From NCBI GenBank assembly GCA_003254885.1, contig QANT01004886.1, positions 1-64,000 on the forward strand: a stretch of 64,000 bases of DNA. Reading direction: 5' to 3'. A program made the translations under genes and the position numbers. The notes beneath the pieces are model-generated. The model was not told where the DNA came from, searched no databases, and saw only the letters and a list, made by a program, of their open reading frames with translations. Position 1 is the first letter of the stretch. Each line of letters starts with the position of its first letter. The DNA is from Purshia tridentata. Taxonomy: Eukaryota; Streptophyta; Magnoliopsida; Rosales; Rosaceae. Below, one piece after another: positions 12,492 to 21,715 of the stretch.

Positions 12492-13784
12492 TAATGGTAA
12501 TGGTAGTCAAAAAAGAAGAAAAGGAGAAGTGGGTGATGATGAAGATTGAAGGAAAGGGGGTGGCCCCTTAAAGGAGAGCGATCTTTCTTCCATGTCTGGG
12601 AAAAGCTGCAAGAATATTTTTGACCCTTTATTTATAGGGCTTTAACTTTCCTTGTATGTATAAGTTGGCAAAGGATGAAAAGAAAAGGAGGAAAATGGAG
12701 ACCAAACCCATATATTCAAAATGGAAATAAAAACTATTAAAAAATAAAACTAAAAGCTTTATCGTGTAGAGTGTTGGAAGCAACTAAGTGTGGGAATCCT
12801 GGTGTCAGAAAACATTGGCCCCTTTGGTTTTGTGCACTCTCAGCTCTCTCTCTCTCCCTCCCTCCCTCCTGTTGGTGTTTGTATGTATGTGTCTAATCTT
12901 AAGTGTCTCACGGTTAGATTCTACTCCAACCCCCATCTTACACAAACAAACACTACATTACACAATACCAAATTAAAGTACAAATATTTCATCTTGATCT
13001 CTGTTTTAAAAAAAATCAAAACCAAGTAGTGAGTGAGTAGTACCTGCTGTGGAGTGTGCTTTGTAAAGCTTCTGATCAATCTGCTTCTATACACCTCGAA
13101 CTGCACACAAACAAACACATTCACGCACGCAGCTTATTGGGGTTTTTAGTATATGAGAAGGATATATGGTGATGATGATGGAGGCTGTTGCAGCTGCAGC
13201 AGAGTTAGTGCAGAGTGTCATGTGCTACTGCTGCGCAGCAAGAGCAAGCTGTAGTGTTTTCATTGCTTTACAAAAAATAAAAATGAAAATAATAGTGTTT
13301 TTTTGCTTCTCGAATTTAACCCAGCAGCACGCATGTTGTGGGTTGTGGTTATTGTATTGTACCCTCCCCATATGCAGAAGAATTCTGCCTCTTAATCAGC
13401 ACGCTTTGTATTGTGTCCAGCCCCCCTGCAACCTCAAAACCCTAATTCCTAATTTTCCCCTATCTCATCAGAATATATATAATATATATATATATCTACA
13501 TTATTTGATATATTATGCAAATTAACAACCCATATCCAAGTTTCATTAAGGTGACCTAAGGTTTCAAGCAAAATAAATGAAGAGGGTTTGAGCTCCACAG
13601 CTTCCACTCAAGGTTTTTGGTGCAAGGATGGAAACAATTAGTACTAGTACTATAGAATGATTAAGGATTCCTAGCTAGTAAAATACATTTATGGTGCACA
13701 AAAATGAAACCCAATAAGGACGATCTTTCAAAATCTACACTTAACATATACAAGTACAACCATTCGCAAATATTTAGGTGTTCT

Positions 13785-14089
13785 TGCAGTTTGGATACAT
13801 TAGCTTTAACTTATTTAAAATCATGAACATTCTCTCATTTCTTTCTATTAACAATAAAAAAATAGAAAAATAAAACTATTCCACAATGTATGTATTCATT
13901 TCAATCATGCAGTTTGGATACATTAGCTTTAACTTATTTAAATGTCACTCAATGTTTTCGACTTTTCTTACAAACTTTATGTAAATACGTAAGAACAAAA
14001 TCATGAACAGTCTCTCATTTCTTTCTATTAACAATAAAAAAATAGAAAAATAAAAACTATTCCACAATGTATGTATTCATTTCAATCAG
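13785..14089. repeat. Tandem duplication of about 180 bp, first copy internally deleted
   Basis: Copy A (13785-13907) and copy B (13908-14089) share the blocks GCAGTTTGGATACATTAGC and CTCTCATTTCTTTCTATTAA and the same ending, TATTCATTTCAATCA. Copy A lacks about 56 bp that is present in B (the part containing TGTCACTCAATG). The near identity of the shared parts suggests a recent event. Confidence 0.85.
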
Positions 14090-14356
14090 CTAAGAAATTC
14101 AGATCAAATATGTGTTCACAGGATATGTGATCAAACTAACATGCATAGGAAGTGTACATCCCTTTCAAACTGGCCAAGTCAATTACCTAGTACCTACCAA
14201 TGCATTACCCATGCAAATCCCGGTGACACCTCTAGAGCTGCTATAGTCCAGACAAAGTGTTGATTCTCAAGAAGAGCCATTTTTTCTTCTCCAACCCATT
14301 TGTTTCCTCTATTTTTTTCACTCACACTTTTTGTTTAGTTTATAAGTTTTCTAAGA

Positions 14357-14628
14357 CAGGGACGGATCAACATGTGTGTACTGGGGGTGGATGCCCCCAC
14401 TCACATTCTATTCCTAAAAAAAGTTATATGCTAATTAACCAATCTGAGCAGCCACTAATCCTAGTACCCCAATCCATTAATACTATACGAATATTATACA
14501 TGAACTTGCACTTATGATACTATATTGTATGTATATACACTATATATATAAATATCTTGTTCAATTTTATATATTATTTTATTATTAGAAGACGCCACAA
14601 TTCAAATTTTGGTCTGACTCTGTCCCTG
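14357..14628. mobile_element. hAT-like MITE with 8-bp target duplication
   Basis: A 272-bp non-coding element starting CAGGGACGGATCA and ending TGACTCTGTCCCTG, so the termini are imperfect inverted repeats. It is flanked by TTCTAAGA (14349-14356) and TTCTAAGC (14629-14636), an 8-bp target duplication with one mismatch. CAGGG termini and 8-bp duplications are typical of hAT transposons. The interior has no coding sequence. Confidence 0.75.
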
Positions 14629-14636
14629 TTCTAAGC

Positions 14637-15837
14637 TTCTTTCAAGATCTTTTCCCCCAACTACAATCCATCCAAAACACTCCATTTCATTCCTTCTTTT
14701 GCTGTTTAGTTGATTAAATTTCTTAAGTTGGAAATCTGCTTTCAATTCATCAGAAACACTGCCAATATTAGGAAAAATACGCCATTACTATATTTCAGAA
14801 TCCCACCTAGCTATAACTAGACCACAATCAAACAAATATCAATCCCCAAGACAGACATCTTGAGGCAACTAATATGAAAGGTATCACATGCAAGCAGTAT
14901 ACATGATATTACATATGCAGCCATGACTTTGACAACAATTTTTAAGACAATTTATAGCAGAGAGAATCATCACCTTGGAAAAATCCTTCGTAAAAGTTCA
15001 TCCTTTTTTTTTTTTGGCCAAAAAAGTTCATCCATTAACAAGCTACCTATCATAAGGTAACAATTACAGCTGTCCCTTAACAAACCAATTTTGAGGCTAC
15101 AAAGTTCATAATAATATTGAGAAAACTATTGTCGAGGCCACGAGTTTAGGAGACAAGAATTGTCAGATAATTATCTGATGCTAGCATTATGAAGCCACCA
15201 TGCAATTTTTACATTGGAAACGAGTTAGGCAACCAATTTAAAAACGAAATTGAGGAAACCATCATGGAAGCCACAAGTAAATAATATGAGCTGACCATTA
15301 TCTAAACTAAAAATTTCAAGAAATAACGATTATAGGATGCCCCTATATCGAGACAAAAATAAGCACTGGCCATATGTTTTTGCGATAATGCAACCAATTT
15401 TAAGGCAACAATTCCTAATCGATCAAAACCAATTCAACCAATAATGAGTTAATTTTAATGATGGCCTCATGCCTCTGACAAGTGACAGAAACTAGTAAGG
15501 CAGGACAATATTTTTCAGAAATCAAGACCACAAATTTTCTGAGCAATTATAGCAGATACCTTCACCGAGTCAACAATCATCATGGAAAACAAAAAATTAT
15601 CCAGATATTAACCATTGACAGAGCAGCCATTAAAGAGTCAACAAAAACAAAGCTGCGTGGTCAAATCATTAATCAGAAGGACACAAGCAGGTTCAATTAC
15701 TTCGAAACGCAGACATTGAAATGCCGGATAAATTAATCTAAGAGGAAATAGCCAAATAGAGCAAGAAAAAATCACCTAGACCACATACAATTTGACAAGG
15801 ATGATTGTACGAACAAGGAGATCATCCATGGCAGGTG
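14637..15837. other. Intergenic region left of the retroelement nest
   Basis: Nothing recognised. It is AT-rich without a plausible coding frame; the 84-codon frame at 15482-15736 has no recognisable domain. Confidence 0.5.
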
Positions 15838-15950
15838 TGTTGTGAGAAATCTCACGTTGAAGATGTGAGGGCCTCACTAGTTGTTTATAAGGATTCAAGC
15901 TACTCCTCCTATTGCCAATTGGTTTTGGGATGGATGCCTAAATTTTTTCA
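15838..15950 (+). repeat. TRIM copy 1, left LTR
   Basis: 113 bp, TGTT to TTCA. It contains the family block ATTGCCAATTGGTTTTGGGA, also found in the right repeat and in TRIM copy 2. Confidence 0.82.
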
Positions 15951-15959
15951 TGGTATAAG

Positions 15960-16262
15960 TGTTGAGCGTAAAGCTTTAACTGATACTTGATTTATTAGCA
16001 AGAAAATGAATTAATTAGGTGCTGAGTGTTTAGTTATTAATTTAGATTCGGTTGTAATGAAATGAACAGGTGTCCATGCCTGTGTGAGTGGTGTGAGGTA
16101 ATAGGCTCACGCCATATATGCTTGTAACTGTTTTTTAAGCAGCACTCACTGCAAATAAAATACACTGAAGGATTTACAGAGCAACAACGTGTGCTTCATA
16201 TCATCATCTTCTTCCTTTAATTTTTAATTAATCTGAAAAATACAAAAAGCTTAAATTCATCA
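15960..16262 (+). repeat. Copia 5' LTR
   Basis: 303 bp, TGTTGAG to TTCATCA. Against the 3' LTR there are about nine substitutions and one 16-bp difference after GGTGTCCATGCC, where the 3' LTR has extra TTATAAGGTGAGTGAG. Confidence 0.95.
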
Positions 16263-16280
16263 TGGTATCAAAGCTCTAGG
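16263..16280 (+). other. Copia primer-binding site
   Basis: TGGTATCAAAGCTCTAGG directly follows the 5' LTR. It resembles the initiator-Met-tRNA complement TGGTATCAGAGCC used by plant copia elements. Confidence 0.88.
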
Positions 16281-16352
16281 TTCGACCTTGAGCTGGGCGT
16301 TGATTACTGTGGTTTGAATCAAGAGAGAATTCCAACGTGAAAGCTCTCAAAG

Positions 16353-19300
16353 ATGACAAGGTCTGGAAGTGGAGAGCTACGAGCCCCCATTTTCGATGGA
16401 TCAGAATTTGACTTTTGGAAGGTGAGGATGGTTACCATTTTCAAGTCACAAGGAATTTGGAAATTGGTTGAGAAAGGGATTATAGTCCAAGAATCCAAGA
16501 AGAAGAAAGCAGTGAAGAAAGATGATGATTCTGAAGGTGTTGAGGACGATGATGATGTTGATGTCTACCTTGAAGAACAATATATGAAAGATGCTAAAGC
16601 ACTTGGAATCATCCAAGGAGCTGTCTCAAAGGAGATTTTCCCTCGCATTGTGAACCAGGAAACAGCAAAGGGAGCTTGGGACTTGCTGCAAGAGAAGTAC
16701 CATGGAGATGAACAATCCAGATCTGTGAAGCTACAAGGACTTCGCAGAGAATTCGAATACATGAGGATGAAAGATAATGAATCTCTCTCTTCTTATTTCA
16801 CTCGATTTTTTGATTTAACTAATCAAATGGAAAAATATGGTGAGATTCTAACACATCAGAGAATGGTTCAAAAGGTTTTGATAAGTCTAACCAAAACTTA
16901 TGACCCTATGTGTGTGGTAATTGAAAGAACAGTAGATTTGAACACTGTCTTTGTACATGAAGTTGTAGGATCTCTTAAGAGTTATGAATTGAGACTTAAC
17001 AGGCATGAAGAAGATGCTGAGAATTCTGAGAAGGCCTTTGCTAGCATAAGCATTGGTCCTAAGAATCAAAGTAGTCAAGGTAGGTCATATGGACATGATG
17101 GGGGAAAACGAAATCAAAAACCCTAGAAAGGTAAATTTAGAAGATGGAATAACAAACCTCAAGGCAATGAGAAGCAAGGACATCAGCGTGATGCAGGGAA
17201 GCAGAAGTGCAAGACCTGTGACAAAATTCACTATGGTGAGTGTTGGTTCAAAGGCAAAGTGAAATGTCATAACTGTGATAAGTTTGGGCATATGATGCGT
17301 GACTGCCACCAACCAAAGAAAGGTCAAGTAGTGAATTATGCAAATCAATTACAGGAGACAGCCTCAATGTTTTATGCTTGCCACAAAGCTTCTGTTGACA
17401 AGGACAAAGGAGTGTGGTACTTGGACAGTGGTTGCAGTAACCACATGACAAGCAGTGAGGCTTTACTTATTGACATTGACAGGAATGTTAGATGTAAAGT
17501 AAAGATGGGAACATGTGATCTTGTGCAGTCAACTGGAAAAGGAACACTCCCTGTGGAAACCAGAAATGGCACCAAATACATCAGGGAGGTGATGATAGTG
17601 CCTGGTCTTGATGAAAATTTGCGTAGTGTTGGTCAAATGATAGAACATGGGTATTGGCTCTTATTTGGTGATTTCATGGTTAGCATTTTTAGTGACAAAA
17701 GCATGCAACAGTCAGTTGCTACTGTTCAAATGAAAGGTAACAGATGCTTTCCTCTCTCATTTGATAGTATCGATCCACTAATGGCTAATCAAGCTACTGT
17801 GAGTGACTCTACTTGGAAGTGGCACAGAAGACTAGGTCACTTGAACTTCGATAGCTTGAAAATGCTTCAAAGCAAAGAGATGGTATATGGCCTACCAAAA
17901 TTGACAGGAAAATCACATATGTGTGAAGGGTGTGCTGCAGGCAAGACTCACAGAGCTGCATTTGACAGGGGGCAAGTCAGAAGAGCTGGAGAACCACTTG
18001 AATTGGTCCATACTGATATCTGTGGTCTAATGACAGAAACCATTGGAGGAAACAGATACTTTCTCACATTCATAGATGACAAAACTAGAATGTGTTGGGT
18101 ATATTTCTTGAAATACAAGGCTAATGTCTTATCTGTATTTAAGAAATTCAAGTCTATGGTTGAACTGCAATGTGGTCACAAATTGAAGAGACTAAGAAGT
18201 GATAGAGGAGGAGAGTACACTTCACATGAATTTGTAAAATTCTGTGAAGATGTTGGCATTGACAAGCAACTCACTGTTGCATATTCACCACAACAGAATG
18301 GAACTGCTGAAAGGAAGAACAAGACCATAGTCGAAATGGCTAGGACCATGTTACATGAAAAGAAGATGCCACAAAAATTTTGGGGTGAAGCAGTGAACAC
18401 TGCTGTGTATATGCTGAACAGATGTCTTACTCAAGCTTTGGAGAACAAGACTCCATTTGAAGAATTTAATGGGAGGAAACCAGGTGTGAAGCATCTGAAG
18501 GTGTTTGGTTCAGTGTGCTACACCCACATTCCACCCCAACAGAGACACAAGCTAGATGAAACTGGCCAAAAGGGAGTTTTTGTATGGTACGGAACCAGAG
18601 AAAAGGGGTACAGAATTTATGATCTGAGAAGCAACAAAATTATTGTCTCAAGGAGTGTCACATTTGAAGAATCTGGCATATGGAATTGGGAAACTAATGA
18701 AACTGTCTATGTAGCTGTACCTTGGGATAATGAAAATGAATCAAATGAAAGTGATACTGAAACTATGGTTGCTACTCAAATTCAGTCTGCTCAAGACAAC
18801 AATGAAGCTTTTAACACACCAGAAACAAACTCCAGTCCTCTTACCATAAAACAAGAGGATGAAGTTCATGTACAGGATGATGAAGCATTAGAAATTGAAG
18901 CAGAAGGTGAGATAGTTCTGGCAGACACTTTTGACTCTACCCCAAAGAAATGGAAGAGCTCGAATGAGGTATTTGCCCACTGCAAGCTTAGTGTTATTGA
19001 ACTAGAAAATTATGTTGAGGCTGCAAAAGATCAAGCATGGCGGAAGGCCATGAGTGATGAGATCATGATGATTAAGAAAAATCAAACATAGGAGCTGGTT
19101 GATAGACCAAGCAATAAGCCCATCGTTGGTGTAAAATGGATTTTCAAGACTAAACTTAATCTTGATGGCTCAATTCAAAAACACAAGGCCAGACTGGTAG
19201 CTAAAGGCTACACTCAGAAACCAGGAGTGGATTTCAATGAGACTTTTGCACCAGTTGCTAGATTAGACACCATAAGAACTCTGATTGCATTGGCTGAAAA

Positions 19301-20573
19301 GAGAGGCTAGAAATTGTTCCAATTAGATGTAAAGTCAGCCTTCTTGCATGGGGTGTTAGAAGAGGAAGTTTATGTAGATCAACCTGATGGATTCACTGTA
19401 AAAGACTAAGAACATAAGGTATACAAGCTTAGAAAGGCTCTTTATGGTTTAAAGCAAGCTCCCAGAGCTTGGTACAGCAACATTGATTCTCACTTACTGC
19501 AATGTGGATTTGAGAAAAGCCCCAGTGAAGCCACTTTATATGTTAAGTGCAAAGAAGGACATGGAACACTTTTGGTATCCATTTATGTGGATGATATAGT
19601 CTATACAGGGAGTGATGAAGCCATGTTGATGGAATTCAAGAATGACATGATGCAGAAGTACGAGATGACTGATTTGGGTTTGCTACACCATTTCCTTGGG
19701 ATTGAAGTAATTCAGCAAGAGAAAGGAATTTTCATTCAGCAGAGAAAATATGCAATGAGTCTTCTTGATAAGTTTGGTTTAAAACATTGTAAGCCAGTGT
19801 CAACTCCTTTGGCAACCTCAGACAAATTGAGAAAAGAAGATGGAAGCAAGCCTGCGAGTGAAGAGCAGTATAGGAAGATTATTGGAAGTCTTCTATACTT
19901 GACTACAATTAGGCCGGACATTATGTTTGCTACTAGTTTACTTGCTAGATTTATGCATAGTCCAACTGTGAAGCATCTTGGAACAGCTAAAAGGGTTCTG
20001 AGATATATTAAAGGAACTCTAGATTTTGGAATTCAATATTAGAAGGGAAATTCAGCTATCCTAATTGGCTATTGTGATAGTGATTGGAGTGGTGATGGGG
20101 ATGACATGAGATCAACTTCTGGATATGCCTTCTCTTTTGGTAGTGGTGCATTCTCGTGGGCCTCTATGAAGCAACAAAGTGTGGCCCTATCCACAGCAGA
20201 GGCAGAATACATGAGTGCAGCTGAAGCAACAACTCAAGCAATATGGCTGAGATTTGTTCTGCATGACTTTGGTGAGGAACAAGTGGAACCTACTACCATC
20301 ATGTGCGATAACATCTCAGCAATTGCCATGACCAAAAATCCAGTGTTTCATCAAAGATCAAAGCATATAAAGAGGAAATTTCATTTTATCAGAGATGCCA
20401 TTCAGGAGGGAGTAATCGAGCTGCTGTATTGCAAAAGTGAAGATCAGATTGCTGATATCTTCACTAAGCCTCTAGCCAAAGTGAGATTTGCTTACTTAAG
20501 GGATATGCTTGGTGTCAAATCAGTGAAAGCTTTAGAAGGGAGTGTTGAGTGTAAAGCTTTAACTGATACTTGA
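16353..20573 (+). pseudogene. Copia gag-pol polyprotein, five in-frame stops, no frameshift
   Basis: One reading frame runs from ATG 16353 to TGA 20573, the last codons lying inside the 3' LTR. In order it encodes a Gag domain (LRAPIFDGSEFDFWKVRM near the start); two zinc knuckles (CKTC and CHNCDKFGH, about 17205-17300); protease with the DSG triad at 17424; integrase with HTD, RSDRGGEY and a downstream Glu (about 17815-18500); reverse transcriptase with YVDD at 19584-19595; and RNase H ending in the usual ADIFTKPLAK. The stops are TAG 17124, TAG 19089, TAG 19308, TAA 19407 and TAG 20040. Frame is kept across every one, so all lesions are point changes. The element cannot make full Pol by itself. 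Confidence 0.95.
20534..20542 (+). other. Copia polypurine tract
   Basis: AGAAGGGAG sits immediately before the 3' LTR, the expected position for plus-strand priming. Confidence 0.8.
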
Positions 20574-20861
20574 TTTATTAGCAGGAAAATGAATTAATTA
20601 GGTGTTGAGTGTTTAGTTATTAATTTAGATTCGGTTGTAATGAAATGGACAGGTGTCCATGCCTTATAAGGTGAGTGAGTGTGTGAGTAGTGTGAGGTAA
20701 TAGGCTCACGCCATATATGCTTGTAACTGTTTTTTGAGCAGCACTCACTGCAAATAGAATACACTGAAGGATTTACAGACCAACAACGTGTGCTTCATAT
20801 CATCATCTTCTTCCTTTAATTTTTAATTAATCTGAAAAATACAAAAAGCTCAAATTCATCA
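20543..20861 (+). repeat. Copia 3' LTR
   Basis: 319 bp, TGTTGAG to TTCATCA, about 97% identical to the 5' LTR outside the 16-bp length difference. The end of the pol frame overlaps its first 31 bp. Confidence 0.95.
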
Positions 20862-20979
20862 ATAAGAGCCAGGTTATTCACGAGATGCGCCTAAACGGCC
20901 ACACGTGCTCCCACGTCACCCAATATAAATTAAATTGTCCAAGTGTTAGGCTTGAAATGATGCCACACGTGCGGGGGTA

Positions 20980-21092
20980 TGTTAAAAGAAATTCCACATT
21001 GAAGATGTGAGGGCCTTGCTAGTTGTTTATAAGGGTTTGGGTTACTCCTCTTATTGCCAATTAATTTTGGGATGGATGCTTAGATTTTTTCA
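20980..21092 (+). repeat. TRIM copy 1, right LTR
   Basis: 113 bp, the same length as the left repeat but diverged from it. It ends TAGATTTTTTCA, identical to the right end of TRIM copy 2. Confidence 0.82.
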
Positions 21093-21715
21093 GGTGGACT
21101 CACAAGCCAAACCCTACTCTTTTGCTCTCCCGCGGTTTCCCGCGGTTTCCCGCCTTGGTTCCCAGATAGCTGTTGTTTGGAATTTACAAGGCGTTGGCTC
21201 ATTGCTTTTTGTTTTGTGGAATGCAAACGGCCCATTCTTTTCCTTTTTCCCTTTTTGAGTACTTTGGAGGCCCATTAAAATTACATAATTTATTTTATTT
21301 TATTATTTACATTTTTGAGTCTGACTTTTATAGTATGGGGGATACAAAAATAATAATAATAATATTATTAGAACATCAAATTTTTTCTCAAATTTTAGTC
21401 ATAAAATGATGTAACAGATGATGCATCAGTATCGCATTAGTTAGAAATTGATGAAATTTAGAGTGGGATTCATATATGAAAAAATGAAATATTGTCACAT
21501 AGATAGATCCAATATTTTATAGCAATAATATATTTCTACACAACTATGATTTAATGCACTATTTTATTATATAAAATATCCATTGGGTTGAAAAGCATTG
21601 CCAAAAGACAAGGAGGCATGGCAGCCCATATGATCTCCTTCACCTTGTGAAGTGGTGAGAAAGAATGCAACATGGTGAAATGTAAAATGCTTGCAACATA
21701 TAAATGTCACAAATG
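21093..21715. other. Intergenic, with two tandem E2F-like motifs
   Basis: No gene. TTTCCCGC occurs at 21136-21143 and again at 21146-21153, matching the plant E2F consensus TTTSSCGC. No promoter can be tied to them: the nearest gene, the receptor kinase, has its 3' end on this side. The remainder is AT-rich and probably includes the 3' flank of that gene. Confidence 0.45.

Larger units (their letters stand above)
8709..13784. other. Non-coding region with GA-rich tracts; likely MIR160 promoter and leader on its left side
   Basis: No protein-coding gene recognised. Going upstream of MIR160 on the minus strand there are a CT/GA tract (9091-9129), GA-rich DNA to about 9440, a GGTTG pentanucleotide array (9451-9477) and a TATA-like CCTATATTTAGAG near 9355-9370. 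Together these would suit a pri-miRNA promoter and pyrimidine-rich leader (inference). Farther right are a homopolymer with an ambiguous base (about 10908-10946) and a long (GA)n at 12411-12488. Open frames at 9254-9628, 12365-12571 and 13166-13525 show only low-complexity protein. Confidence 0.4.
15960..20861 (+). mobile_element. Ty1/copia LTR retrotransposon, complete but inactivated
   Basis: A 4902-bp element with LTRs at 15960-16262 and 20543-20861 and a perfect 5-bp target duplication, ATAAG (15955-15959 and 20862-20866). A primer-binding site (16263 on) and a polypurine tract (20534-20542) are in place. The domain order Gag, zinc knuckle, protease, integrase, reverse transcriptase, RNase H, with integrase before RT, is diagnostic for copia. 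It is inserted in the TRIM primer-binding site in the same orientation. I did not assign a copia lineage. Confidence 0.97.
15838..21092 (+). mobile_element. TRIM copy 1, split by a copia element
   Basis: The terminal repeats are 113 bp each (15838-15950 and 20980-21092), start TGTT and end TTTTTTCA, and are homologous to those of the copy at 6856-7212. Outside them GGTG (15834-15837 and 21093-21096) could be a 4-bp target duplication. Without the inserted copia element and one copy of its target duplication the TRIM is about 350 bp. The join reads TGGTATAAGAGCCAGG, a slightly changed initiator-Met-tRNA primer site directly after the left repeat. A G-run at about 20973-20977 just before the right repeat is a plausible polypurine tract. 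The two repeats differ at roughly a sixth of positions, so this TRIM is much older than the copia element inside it. Confidence 0.82.

Noticed and set aside
12365-12571. 68-codon open frame with a long Arg-Glu repeat
   Set aside because: It is a translation of the (GA)n microsatellite and has no conserved sequence on either side.
13166-13525. 119-codon plus-strand frame starting MVMMMEAVAAAAE
   Set aside because: Composition is driven by simple GATGATG and GCAGC repeats; no recognisable family.
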